From positions 1,378,475 through 1,442,474 of the forward strand of contig NZ_DF967972.1 in assembly GCF_001050235.1 (NCBI RefSeq): a stretch of 64,000 nt of DNA, in the 5' to 3' direction. This stretch comes from Longilinea arvoryzae (GTDB taxonomy: Bacteria; Chloroflexota; Anaerolineae; Anaerolineales; Anaerolineaceae). Shown here piece by piece: positions 31,658 through 39,464 of this stretch; within the stretch, counting starts at the first letter, position 1, and the number at the start of each line of letters is the position of its first letter. The notes under the pieces were generated by a model that saw only the letters and a program-made list of their open reading frames with translations, did not search any database and was not told where the DNA came from. The position numbers were made by a program, and so were the translations under genes.

Positions 31658-31972
31658 CTATATATCTATATCATTTTTCTTTTTTAAGAAATTCTTACTC
31701 GATTCTAATTGGTTCCTTTTAATTGTTTGTAATGCACGTAAATAATCTGGAACCATTCGAGGAGAAACGCCAGCTCGTTTTCCTATAATATCAAAAGAGG
31801 GCTCTTTACCATTATATGCATGAAGATAGTAATTATAAGCTTCTAGAACCCTTACTTCTGGACTTCTGAACTCTTTATTCTTATAATACATCATTCGATT
31901 CTTCATGAAATCAATCCATTTTTCTCTGATACATATATTTTTAAGTTTACCTGATTTAAACAAATTAGTCAA
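31658..31972 (-). CDS. Small HTH-like protein, first gene of the AT-rich island
   Basis: A 104-residue basic protein. Residues about 58-90 (PSFDIIGKRAGVSPRMVPDY and following) read as a helix-turn-helix, so it may regulate the island; no family is recognised. The TTG at 31972 is embedded in TTGA, overlapping the stop of a six-codon frame (31989-31969) that has a good AAAGGA site, so translation may be coupled. An internal ATG at residue 23 is an alternative start. It lies 37 bp upstream of the pentapeptide-repeat gene. Its DNA is AT-rich like the rest of the island. Confidence 0.5.
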   Translation of the reverse strand: MTNLFKSGKLKNICIREKWIDFMKNRMMYYKNKEFRSPEVRVLEAYNYYLHAYNGKEPSFDIIGKRAGVSPRMVPDYLRALQTIKRNQLESSKNFLKKKNDIDI

Positions 31973-32011
31973 ACCATAATTATAAACATAAAGATTATCC
32001 TTTCAATAGTC

Positions 32012-32040
32012 GTAATAGTAAATTTTGTTCATAGGCTCAA
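32012..32040 (-). promoter_or_regulatory. Candidate promoter of the AT-rich island
   Basis: Reading the minus strand, TTGAGC (32040-32035), a 17-bp spacer and TATTAC (32017-32012) lie just upstream of the six-codon leader frame. Each hexamer matches at four positions. Confidence 0.35.
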
Positions 32041-32154
32041 TATTTTTTTCTCAGAACTACTTAATTGAACAGTGCCTTTATTATTTTTAACGGAATACTC
32101 TGACCTTTTACACCGTGTTATTAATTTTGGATGGCTTTTGTAAAATTGCGGCTA

Positions 32155-32682
32155 TTACGGATTCGAGCGCGTCAGCGCGGCGATTCGCTCGCGTGCGCCG
32201 GGATAAGCCGCTGACAGGCTTTCACGATCCGCGGCCGCGAAATCTTCGATTTGAAACGCCGGCGCCATGGTGGTTCCAAACAGGGCGTACCTGCCGCCCG
32301 CCATCAGACGCGATCCCTGCCAGACGCCGGCGGGGATCACGAACTGCACCTGTTCCCCCGCGAACACGTTTTGCCCCAACGTCACCGTCTGGAACGAACC
32401 ATCCGGGTGGAGCAATGTCAATTCGATGGGGTCGCCCAGGTAGAAATGATAGATTTCATCGGTTTTCAGACGGTGCAAGGCCGAAAAGCTGTCTGGGTCG
32501 TCGGTGAAAAGCATCAGAATAGCCGAGCCAAAGGCATGCTCCAGCCCGGCGTAGCGCGCGGGAAGCTGGTCTCCGGCGTATGTCCCTTCCGAGCGGTAGG
32601 TTTGAACAAACAGGCCACCCTCGAACGCGAGTGGTTTCAGATTGTACCGTTCGATGAGTGCTTCGACGACGGCCTTTGACAT
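32155..32682 (-). CDS. Cupin_5 (DUF985) family protein
   Basis: A 175-residue single-domain cupin of the DUF985/Cupin_5 type. The family N-terminal signature appears as LKPLAFEGGLFVQTYRSEG, followed by the beta-barrel motifs SALHRLKTDEIYHFYLGDP and FVIPAGVWQGSRL. Members are sugar-phosphate-epimerase-like cupins of uncertain function. GAGGAAGA lies just before the ATG at 32682; an earlier ATG at 32715 would overlap the GNAT stop as ATGA and is the alternative. It is the last gene of the long minus-strand operon that begins at 40311. Confidence 0.8.
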   Translation of the reverse strand: MSKAVVEALIERYNLKPLAFEGGLFVQTYRSEGTYAGDQLPARYAGLEHAFGSAILMLFTDDPDSFSALHRLKTDEIYHFYLGDPIELTLLHPDGSFQTVTLGQNVFAGEQVQFVIPAGVWQGSRLMAGGRYALFGTTMAPAFQIEDFAAADRESLSAAYPGARERIAALTRSNP

Positions 32683-32711
32683 GGGATCTTCCTCGTATGT
32701 GGAGTCAAAAC

Positions 32712-33254
32712 TCATTCCAGCGCGATCCAGTAGCGTTTGACCCATTTCCCGCTTTCCGGCGAGAGGCGCAGGTCTTCCAGCACGCCGCCGTTCTTCTCGA
32801 TGGTGCGCGCCGAGCCGGTGTTGTCGTCATCGCAGGTGACCAATACGCGCGCCAGGCCAATGGCGCGGGCCCGCTCGAGCATCAGGGACAGTTGGCGCGT
32901 GGCGCAGCCCTGGCGCCGCGCCGACGGGCGCACGGCGTAACCGATATGCCCGCCTTCGATCTCCAGCGAGGGATTCAAGTGGTGGCGCAGGCGGGTGATT
33001 CCCAGCAGCCGGCCCTGCGGTTCGCTCAGGAAAAATGTGGTTTGCGGGACGTAAATCTCGGGTTTGTATTTCCCCCGCGCGCAGGTATCGATGAAATCGA
33101 GAAATTCGCGGAAGGAACGAAATTCCAGGTATTCGTTCAGCCAGCCGTAATGGGTTTCGCCGGCGGCAAGAAATTCCTGCATGAAATCCCGGCAGGCGGT
33201 TTCGTGCGCGGGGGTCAATTGGATGAGGGTGAGGCTTTCCAGATCGATGCTCAT
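32712..33254 (-). CDS. GNAT acetyltransferase
   Basis: A 180-residue GNAT-fold protein. The acetyl-CoA-binding motif A reads HIGYAVRPSARRQGCATRQL at about residues 104-123 (R/Q-x-x-G-x-A pattern, with C in place of the usual G/I), and the asparagine-containing DDDNTGSARTIEKNGG segment is typical of motif B. It belongs to the family whose nearest characterised members acetylate small amines, but the substrate is unknown. It starts 1 bp after the stop of the preceding GNAT gene, so it is part of the same operon and may be translationally coupled. Confidence 0.85.
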   Translation of the reverse strand: MSIDLESLTLIQLTPAHETACRDFMQEFLAAGETHYGWLNEYLEFRSFREFLDFIDTCARGKYKPEIYVPQTTFFLSEPQGRLLGITRLRHHLNPSLEIEGGHIGYAVRPSARRQGCATRQLSLMLERARAIGLARVLVTCDDDNTGSARTIEKNGGVLEDLRLSPESGKWVKRYWIALE

Positions 33255-33255
33255 T

Positions 33256-33822
33256 TCAACCCAGTTTTCTGCGCAGAAACACGGCCACTTCGCCGTCTTC
33301 GGCGTCTTGATTCGTGTAGTACGACAGGTCGATGCCTTCGATGCTGAAACCGGCCTGTCGATAGAAATGGATGGCAGCCACGTTGGTGTTTTGCGTTTCG
33401 ACCGTCAGCGCGCGCAATCCCAGGGCGCTGGCTCGGACGGCCAGTTCGTCCAGCAGGCGGCGGCCGATGCCCTGCCGGCGGTGGTCGGGGTGGACGTGCA
33501 GTTCCCACACGCTCAATACGCGGTTCCAGCCCTGAACTTCGGCCAGCGCGACGCCGATCCACGCGCCGTTCCGGTACGCACCCAGTGAAAATCCTTCGGC
33601 CAGGAAGCCTTCGTAACGCTTAAGGTCGTCCTCCGACAGACACTCCCAGTAGTTCCGGACGTGCGGCGCGGCCAGCGGCTCGAGTTCGAGCGCGATCACG
33701 GTGCGCCGGTCGCTTTCCTGTTTGCGCGCGGCATAGCGCTGGGTCGAGGTATAACCGGCCATGATCTCGCGCAGGCGCGGGCGGTCGAGCTGTTCGAGCG
33801 GGCGAATTTCAATTCGATCCAT
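33256..33822 (-). CDS. GNAT acetyltransferase
   Basis: A 188-residue GNAT-fold protein with motif A ELHVHPDHRRQGIGRRLLDE (RRQGIG is the pyrophosphate-binding loop) at about residues 108-127 and the NTNVAAIHFYRQAGF motif B near residue 144. The first 90 residues are divergent and probably bind the acceptor. AAGGA precedes the ATG at 33822, which overlaps the end of the preceding GNAT gene by 14 bp. It is one of five GNAT genes in the 13-gene operon; substrate unknown. Confidence 0.88.
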   Translation of the reverse strand: MDRIEIRPLEQLDRPRLREIMAGYTSTQRYAARKQESDRRTVIALELEPLAAPHVRNYWECLSEDDLKRYEGFLAEGFSLGAYRNGAWIGVALAEVQGWNRVLSVWELHVHPDHRRQGIGRRLLDELAVRASALGLRALTVETQNTNVAAIHFYRQAGFSIEGIDLSYYTNQDAEDGEVAVFLRRKLG

Positions 33823-34318
33823 GCAGGTCCTTCAGCAACGGGATGGAAGTGGTGCCGTCAGCCTGTTTTTGCGGCGGGCCGGCGGAACGAAAACCGCAGC
33901 GCAGCCAGAAGCGCATCGCGGCGCGGTTGTTGACCTGAACGCCGCTGGCGATTTGAGCGGCGCGTCCTTCCTGACGGATGCGCTTTTCGATTTCAGCGAC
34001 GATGGCGTGGCCCAGGCCCTGGCGCCGGTACGGTCTGGCGATCATCAACAGCTCGATATCGGCCGTGTCGGCCTGGCCTTCGAAGCCGCCGGCCCTCCAA
34101 TCCGCCACGCCGATCAGGCGCCCGCTTTCGTCCCGGATGCCGTGGAACTGGCTGCCGGAGGAGCGTGATAATTCCAGGTCGGCCCTGACCATTTCGGGGC
34201 TGGCCTGCGGGTGCGGCCCCAGCGCGAGGAAATCTTCACAGCCGCGGTAAACTTCCAGCAGCGCGGGTAGATCGGTTTCGTCAACGGGGCAAAGGTGAAA
34301 AACGATGGGATGAGTCAT
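33809..34318 (-). CDS. GNAT acetyltransferase
   Basis: A 169-residue GNAT-fold protein with motif A ELLMIARPYRRQGLGHAIVA (RRQGLG) and VNNRAAMRFWLRCGFR in motif B. I use the ATG at 34318; a TTG three codons upstream is possible, and neither has a clear ribosome site. It overlaps the next GNAT gene by 14 bp and follows the four-TM membrane gene after about 60 bp. Substrate unknown. Confidence 0.85.
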   Translation of the reverse strand: MTHPIVFHLCPVDETDLPALLEVYRGCEDFLALGPHPQASPEMVRADLELSRSSGSQFHGIRDESGRLIGVADWRAGGFEGQADTADIELLMIARPYRRQGLGHAIVAEIEKRIRQEGRAAQIASGVQVNNRAAMRFWLRCGFRSAGPPQKQADGTTSIPLLKDLHGSN

Positions 34319-34378
34319 GGGATTCAAAGCAGGGTTGGCCGGGGCGGTGCATGGATTGGCTGGCGTGCAAACGGGGGA

Positions 34379-34765
34379 CTAACTTTGCTCGGCTTTACCA
34401 AACAGCTTGCGTTTTTCGAACCAGGGTCGCAGCAGCAGGTATACGCCCAGGATGATGAGCAGGAAGGCGCCTTCCATGTTCTTGACGCCCAGCAACTGGA
34501 CCACGCCGCCGATGATCGCGAGGATGCCCAGGACGGTGGTAAAACCGCTCATCCGGATTTTGTTAAAATAGCGCGCCACATTCAAACCCAGCATGATCAG
34601 GCCGACGCCGATCGACCACAGGCCGTCCGGAGCCAGGTTCTTGGGTACGAACATGAACCCGCCCAGCATGACCAGAAACAATCCCCAGGCGGTGGTTTCG
34701 AGGCGTTTGTTAAGTTCGATCTTCTGGGTATCGATGGGGTTGGGAGTAATCGTCGAGTCGCTCAT
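34379..34765 (-). CDS. Hypothetical four-TM membrane protein
   Basis: A 128-residue protein with a short polar N terminus and four hydrophobic segments (about residues 26-42, 48-64, 74-92 and 96-112), ending in a basic cytoplasmic tail (EKRKLFGKAEQS). I recognise no family. AGGTCTCT-type purines lie just upstream of the ATG. It sits 26 bp downstream of the ATC-hydrolase-like gene in the same operon. Confidence 0.65.
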   Translation of the reverse strand: MSDSTITPNPIDTQKIELNKRLETTAWGLFLVMLGGFMFVPKNLAPDGLWSIGVGLIMLGLNVARYFNKIRMSGFTTVLGILAIIGGVVQLLGVKNMEGAFLLIILGVYLLLRPWFEKRKLFGKAEQS

Positions 34766-34791
34766 GAGAGACCTCCGGAAAGATTTCGAAT

Positions 34792-35523
34792 TCAGAGTTG
34801 TTTTTCATTCATGAAATCGATCGAACGGCCGGCGGGTGTACAGTAGCGAAAATCGCAGTGCGTTTGGCCGCGGCCGAGTGTACCGCTGCGCTCGAACAGG
34901 ATGCCGGGCGGCATTTGCCTGGCATCGTAATCATCCAGTGCGCAGAAGGTGCCGGTCAATTCCGGCGCGCCCAGCGTGGTCAATACATCCAGGTAGAAAC
35001 AGCGCGAAATGTCCATGCCGATGCGCTGTTCGTTATCCTCGACCCATTGGGTCTCCCAGCCTTCCACGGGGAATTCGAACCGCATGATCCAACGCAGCGC
35101 GGGGCGCATCAGACGGAAGGGTTGCGGAAGAAGGCCCAGCATTTGCCAGAGCGGTTTGCGCCCGGGTACGAAATTGGCGGCCAGGATATGCCCGGTTTCT
35201 GACTGGGCTGCTGCCCGGTCACCCAGTTCGTCGCAAAGAACCTGATAGGTCGCCAGGCCGGGCAGAATATTGCCCTCAAGGTGCCAGCGCAGCGCCGGAT
35301 GGCTGAAACGCGGCCGGTGGGCCATCAACTGGTCGTACTTTTCCTGGATCCGGCCGGCCAGGAAACCGGCGCGCACCTCGCCGTGCAGTTTGGCCAGGGC
35401 GCGTTGGGTGGCATATAAATTGGGCATACTGCGCGGTCGAGTGGCCAGCCAGGCGATGGCGGCGCCTGAGGCCAGGCCAAAAACGGCCCAGAACAAACCT
35501 GAGGATGAACGCTTCTGGATCAT
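34792..35523 (-). CDS. L-2-amino-thiazoline-4-carboxylate hydrolase-like protein
   Basis: A 243-residue protein resembling the ATC-hydrolase family (PF14196). After one N-terminal hydrophobic helix (about residues 8-25, a likely membrane anchor) comes the domain, whose C-terminal signature reads CRCFYLDVLTTLG-like (here SRCFYLDVLTTLGAPEL), then FCALDDYDA, ILFERSGTLGRGQTHCDFRY, with the family's conserved cysteine positions. Known members open the thiazoline ring in cysteine formation, but most homologues are untested. The ATG at 35523 overlaps the NUDIX stop (ATGA) and has GGAGG upstream, so the two are coupled; a longer frame to 35646 lies inside the NUDIX gene. Confidence 0.75.
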   Translation of the reverse strand: MIQKRSSSGLFWAVFGLASGAAIAWLATRPRSMPNLYATQRALAKLHGEVRAGFLAGRIQEKYDQLMAHRPRFSHPALRWHLEGNILPGLATYQVLCDELGDRAAAQSETGHILAANFVPGRKPLWQMLGLLPQPFRLMRPALRWIMRFEFPVEGWETQWVEDNEQRIGMDISRCFYLDVLTTLGAPELTGTFCALDDYDARQMPPGILFERSGTLGRGQTHCDFRYCTPAGRSIDFMNEKQL

Positions 35524-35987
35524 TCCGCTTCCTCCCTGAAGATCAAGGGTTGGGACGGCCAGCCCCGGGTTTGGGCGGTTTGCACCAACTCGATCAGCGG
35601 GCGCGGCAGGACCGGATAACGCTGCAATTCGGTCACCGGCAGCCATACCGGCAGATAGGTGCCCGATTCCGGCCGGAACGGCGCGGTCATTTCAGGCCCC
35701 TGGCCGCTGCCAAACTGGCCGCCGGTGACCGCGCACTCGAAATACAGTTGCTTCCGGCCGCGGTACCAGGTCTGCGCCACCAGGCGGCCAACGCTGATGA
35801 CCAGGCCAAGCTCCTCTTCGACTTCCCGGGCGGCGGCCTGCTCGGCCGTCTCGCCGGATTCCTGCTTGCCGCCCGGAAAAACGTAGTACAACCGTCCGGC
35901 CTTTTCTCGCCGCATGAGGGCGATTTGCCCGTCCCGGACGATGACGGCGGCTGCCCGGCAGTCGGACTTAGCCATTCTTGATGTCAT
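35520..35987 (-). CDS. NUDIX hydrolase
   Basis: A 155-residue NUDIX hydrolase that would cleave nucleoside-diphosphate-linked compounds. The Nudix box is complete: GGKQESGETAEQAAAREVEE followed by ELGL (G-x5-E-x7-REVEEELG) at about residues 42-65. It resembles the MutT-like group but the specificity loop does not identify a substrate. The start may be 35987 or the ATG at 35975; both overlap the preceding GNAT gene and neither has a clear ribosome site, which suggests translational coupling. Confidence 0.88.
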   Translation of the reverse strand: MTSRMAKSDCRAAAVIVRDGQIALMRREKAGRLYYVFPGGKQESGETAEQAAAREVEEELGLVISVGRLVAQTWYRGRKQLYFECAVTGGQFGSGQGPEMTAPFRPESGTYLPVWLPVTELQRYPVLPRPLIELVQTAQTRGWPSQPLIFREEAE

Positions 35988-36396
35988 GCGACATGATTAC
36001 CAGATCCACACGCTGCGCCCAGCCGGTCTTCTTCCAAAAGGCGATGGCGTGATAATTTTGCTCGTAGACGAACAGGTGGCACTTCTGGATGCCCTCGGTG
36101 CGCAGGTGTTCCAGGCAGGTTTCGGCCAGGGTGCTCCCGATATTGTGCATGCGGTACGGCCGGGCGACGGCCAGGTGGTGCAAATATCCGCGCCGTCCGT
36201 CGTGACCGCACAGCACTGCGCCAACCAATTTTTCACCTTCGCGCGCAACCACGCTCAAATTGGGGTTGCGCTGCAGGAAAAGGTTGATGCTCCGGCGCGA
36301 ATCAGCGTCCGATAGCCCAACCCCTTCGGTTGTCTTCCACAGGTCTATGACTTCATCGTAATCATCGATCGTCATCGGACGGTATTCAATGGCCAT
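35968..36396 (-). CDS. GNAT acetyltransferase
   Basis: A 142-residue compact GNAT with YLHHLAVARPYRMHNIGSTL as motif A (the Arg-x-x-Gly loop is altered to RMHNIGS) and YEQNYHAIAFWKKTGWAQR as motif B. The length and pattern recall small GNATs related to RimI/YpeA. GAGGAGG precedes the ATG at 36396, a very strong ribosome site; the open frame further upstream is a shadow of the HD gene. Substrate unknown; it overlaps the NUDIX gene by 20 bp. Confidence 0.85.
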   Translation of the reverse strand: MAIEYRPMTIDDYDEVIDLWKTTEGVGLSDADSRRSINLFLQRNPNLSVVAREGEKLVGAVLCGHDGRRGYLHHLAVARPYRMHNIGSTLAETCLEHLRTEGIQKCHLFVYEQNYHAIAFWKKTGWAQRVDLVIMSHDIKNG

Positions 36397-36433
36397 GGAT
36401 GCCTCCTCGAATGAATGCACACCACCGATATGA

Positions 36434-37027
36434 TTATACGAGATTTGTATCCCCTGAAACCAACGATTCCAGTTCGAACACAGCGCTGGCAAGCTCGTCC
36501 AGCAACGCGGGCGGCAGGCAGGAACGCTGTTCGAGGGCCGTGTACATTGCCCGGCTGAACCACAGTGAGCCATCCCGCCCTCCCCTGAAGTCCCGCCACA
36601 GCTCCTCGCCAAGTTCGCGGTACTGGCGAGCCAGGGAACGAGTGTTGTGCAGCTTGTCGGCGGCGATGACCAGGCAAGCGGATGGCGAAGCGGTCCGGAT
36701 GGACTCGATGAAGGCTTCTTTCCGCGCGCGCCAGGGCGGCTTGGGGTGGGTCTGGGTGTCGCTGCACGCTTCGACGATCGCCAGCACCGGCTTTCCAAAC
36801 AGGATTTCGATTTCTTCCCGCGTCTGGCCGTTCTTTGGCTGATCCTCCAGTGCATCGTGCAACAGGGCGGCAATGGCTTCCTCCTCACTGCTGCCGTATT
36901 CGAGCACGATTCCGGCCGTGATCAGCAGATGGGCTACATAAGGAGTCTGGCTGCCCTTGCGCAACTGGCTGGCGTGCAATTGAGCCGCATAGGACAGCGC
37001 CTGTTGAAACCGTTCGCTTAGAGACAT
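36434..37027 (-). CDS. HD-domain hydrolase (MESH1/SpoT-hydrolase-like)
   Basis: A 197-residue HD-family metal-dependent phosphohydrolase resembling the ppGpp hydrolase domain of SpoT and the stand-alone MESH1 enzymes. Metal ligands are visible as the His in YVAHLLITAG, the HD of ALLHDALEDQ (H60, D61, with ED at 64-65) and the later KLHNTRSLAR motif (D/K-LHNT) typical of this group. No synthetase, TGS or ACT domain is present. The ATG at 37027 follows GAGGTAAAC. It starts 5 bp after the TspO-like gene. It may degrade (p)ppGpp or another small nucleotide. Confidence 0.85.
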   Translation of the reverse strand: MSLSERFQQALSYAAQLHASQLRKGSQTPYVAHLLITAGIVLEYGSSEEEAIAALLHDALEDQPKNGQTREEIEILFGKPVLAIVEACSDTQTHPKPPWRARKEAFIESIRTASPSACLVIAADKLHNTRSLARQYRELGEELWRDFRGGRDGSLWFSRAMYTALEQRSCLPPALLDELASAVFELESLVSGDTNLV

Positions 37028-37032
37028 GGTGT

Positions 37033-37797
37033 TTACCTCGCGGTTGGCCGGCGCAGCCAGCGCAGGCTGCCCGCCACGACCAGCACCAGCACGGCTCCCA
37101 GGGCAGTCCAGGCGGCTCCCGAAACCAGCGGATCGGCGGCCTGCCGGACGGCAATGCCGGCAAAAGCCCACATCAGCACCAGGCCATAGAGTCCATCATG
37201 CCGCAGAAAGCTGGCCAGTCCTCCCAGAATGACCGCGACACCCAGGACGATCAGGGTCCAGATTTGCGGCGCCAACCCCAGGCCGTCCCATTTCAGGCTG
37301 GTCAGCAGGATGGCGGCATTGGCGATGGTGGCCACACTGATCCAGCCCAGGTAGATGCTGAACGGCGCGCGCGCCAAAAGCTGTTCGGAAAGCGGCGCCG
37401 GGCTGCGGCCGATTTCAAGACGCACGTAAGCCATGATCAGGCTGCCGAGCAGCACCAGCATGGCCAGCATGCTGAGCGGAAATTGAAGATAATGCCAGCA
37501 AAACAGCCAGGCCATGTTGGCGATGCAGCTTAACACAAACCACCCGCCGGCGGCGCGCAAACGCGGATTGTCCTTCTGGGGAGCCAGGGCCTGGTAAACG
37601 ACATATACCAGGAGCAAAAGATAGATCAATCCCCAGATGGCAAAGACATAGCCGGCCGGGGTGAATAAGGTTGGATAATCATTCGAAATTTGGCCGGTAT
37701 TCAGACCATTGAAGGGAATGATGTTGGCCAGAGCGTTGACGATTACGGTTGCCAACAGAAAAACGATCACTGCGGCCTGTCGCAAACTGTCCTTCAT
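37033..37797 (-). CDS. TspO/MBR-related tryptophan-rich membrane protein
   Basis: A 254-residue polytopic membrane protein with about seven hydrophobic segments, in the long-form tryptophan-rich sensory protein group related to TspO/MBR. Typical features are FTPAGYVFAIWGLIYLLLL, ANMAWLFCWHY and YLGWISVATIANAAILL. TspO proteins bind tetrapyrroles or sterol-like ligands; for this long form the ligand is not known. GGGAGGGCG lies just before the ATG at 37797. It sits 54 bp after the alpha/beta-hydrolase gene. Confidence 0.8.
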   Translation of the reverse strand: MKDSLRQAAVIVFLLATVIVNALANIIPFNGLNTGQISNDYPTLFTPAGYVFAIWGLIYLLLLVYVVYQALAPQKDNPRLRAAGGWFVLSCIANMAWLFCWHYLQFPLSMLAMLVLLGSLIMAYVRLEIGRSPAPLSEQLLARAPFSIYLGWISVATIANAAILLTSLKWDGLGLAPQIWTLIVLGVAVILGGLASFLRHDGLYGLVLMWAFAGIAVRQAADPLVSGAAWTALGAVLVLVVAGSLRWLRRPTAR

Positions 37798-37851
37798 ATC
37801 GCCCTCCCTAGAAATACCAGTTGTTCTCAATCGATCGATTCTGATGCCATT

Positions 37852-38679
37852 TTACAAGACGCTTTTTAAGAAATCCTCCAGCAAACGATTGAACTCAGCG
37901 GGGTGTTCCAGACCCGGCAGGTGACCGGCATCAGCGATCATGGCCAGGCGCGCCCCGGGGATGCTGCTCGACAGCTTTTCCGTGTACGGAGCCATTTCCG
38001 GGATGTCCTCTTCGCCGCCGATGACCAGCGTGGGCGTGTGGATTTCTCCCAGGCGCTGCACTGCAGGGGGAGCCGGTCGGACTCGATTTCCCAGGCCCTC
38101 GGGCGTATCGAAGCTGGTGCGCAGCATCTCCTTGACGAAGTCGCGCACACGCGGATTCACCTCTTCTGGTTTGCGGCGCGGCCCGTCGATCCACAGGTGA
38201 ACGACGGCCTCGGCATAACGATCGAAGTCATGCCGCTTCTGGGCTTCCACCGCAACCTGCCACTGGCGCTCCGATTCCGGGGTATCCTGCCCCTCGAAGC
38301 CGTCCACATCCGAACTCACCGTTACCAAAGCCAGGACGCGATCCGGGTTCTGCAGGGTGAAGTTGATCACGGTGTTGCCGCCCATCGAGCAGCCGATGAC
38401 CACCGCTTTTTCGATCCCCAATCCATCCACCACCGCCCGCAGGTCGTCCGCGAGGTAATAATCGCCGGCCGCCATGGCGGTCTGGCCGTAACCGCGCAGG
38501 TCAAAGGTGATCACCTGGTAGCGCGCTGAAAAATGCTCCACCTGTGGCTGCCACATGCGGCTGTCGGCGATGCCGGCGTGCACGAAGACCAGCGCCCGAC
38601 CCTGCCCGGTGCTGGTGTAGTGGATGCGGGTGTTGTTGTAATCGATAGACCCTTCTCGGATTTGAGGTGCAGTCATCAT
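37852..38679 (-). CDS. Alpha/beta-hydrolase fold protein
   Basis: A hydrolase of about 275 residues with the alpha/beta fold. The oxyanion-hole region is VFVHAG, the nucleophile serine lies in GCSMGG (about residue 93), and the catalytic histidine in DAGHLPGLEHP near the C terminus. The third member is probably the Asp in IGGEEDIPE or the preceding strand. It resembles 3-oxoadipate enol-lactonase-like or haloperoxidase-like hydrolases, but no substrate can be assigned. The ATG at 38679 overlaps the preceding membrane gene by 4 bp (ATGA). Confidence 0.85.
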   Translation of the reverse strand: MMTAPQIREGSIDYNNTRIHYTSTGQGRALVFVHAGIADSRMWQPQVEHFSARYQVITFDLRGYGQTAMAAGDYYLADDLRAVVDGLGIEKAVVIGCSMGGNTVINFTLQNPDRVLALVTVSSDVDGFEGQDTPESERQWQVAVEAQKRHDFDRYAEAVVHLWIDGPRRKPEEVNPRVRDFVKEMLRTSFDTPEGLGNRVRPAPPAVQRLGEIHTPTLVIGGEEDIPEMAPYTEKLSSSIPGARLAMIADAGHLPGLEHPAEFNRLLEDFLKSVL

Positions 38680-39464
38680 TTCAGCCATTCTGGCCGGTTG
38701 TCCTGCACGGCCTCGCCCGGCCTGAGGAACTCGCGAATTTGTTTGGCGGTGGCTTCCTTGCCACGAATGCCGCTGCTGTATTCGGTTGTCAGCGGCAGGT
38801 GGCCGCCATCGCGGGTGACCAGGGCAATGCGGCAGGTGTTCCGGCCATATTCCAATACCGCGTCGGTGAAATCGCTGAGCGGATATTCGCCCTCGCGCAC
38901 GCCCGTCAGGCCGGTGCGCTTGAGCGTGACCAGACCGGTGACGCGATCGAGGCGCAGGGTAACGATCTGGCCGATGAAAAGGATCATCAATAGACCGGCC
39001 AGGGAGAAAATGCCGCCAAAAAGGGCGGCGAACAGGCGGTCGTCCTGGCGGATGTTCAATTCGGTCTGGCTCTGGTTCTGGATGAAGGTGTTGATATTCT
39101 GAACAACGTCATCTTTTGAAGACCATCCGGAGGAATAGACCTTCGTCAGGGGAATCCATTTTCCCTGAACCTGAAAGGCGACCCGGTAGGTATCCCCGTC
39201 GTCGCTGTCTTCGGAGACCTGTAATTCAGCGGCCTGCAGGTCTTCAACGGCGAAGGTCATGACGCTGGCCGGGCCGATAAAGCCGCGGGTACTGAACTGG
39301 CATTCGCCGCCTGAGCCGGATCGCTGGCAGTGCAGGGTGGCCAGTTTACCAACCAGCATTCCGCAAACCAGACCGACGCCGATGAACACCAGGCTGAACA
39401 GCCAGATTCCGATGGGGACGCGCCGCAGCGCAAGTGTGGTGGGGGAGGATTCAATCGTTTTCAA
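38676..39464 (-). CDS. Hypothetical two-TM protein
   Basis: A protein of about 262 residues with two hydrophobic segments (about 18-39 and 147-173), a soluble domain between them containing two cysteines (CQRSGSGGEC), and a C-terminal cytoplasmic domain with a beta-rich LRLDRVTGLVTLKRTG region resembling DUF3592- or PH-like membrane proteins, though I cannot name it. The start is probably the TTG at 39464, overlapping the end of the upstream GNAT gene by 14 bp, because the frame further upstream is a shadow of that gene. Its stop overlaps the next gene (ATGA). Confidence 0.6.
   Translation of the reverse strand: MKTIESSPTTLALRRVPIGIWLFSLVFIGVGLVCGMLVGKLATLHCQRSGSGGECQFSTRGFIGPASVMTFAVEDLQAAELQVSEDSDDGDTYRVAFQVQGKWIPLTKVYSSGWSSKDDVVQNINTFIQNQSQTELNIRQDDRLFAALFGGIFSLAGLLMILFIGQIVTLRLDRVTGLVTLKRTGLTGVREGEYPLSDFTDAVLEYGRNTCRIALVTRDGGHLPLTTEYSSGIRGKEATAKQIREFLRPGEAVQDNRPEWLK

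Noticed and set aside
35900-36888. A 306-residue fusion of the GNAT at 35968 with an upstream segment
   Set aside because: The upstream part is a shadow of the HD gene; the GNAT has its own strong ribosome site at 36396.
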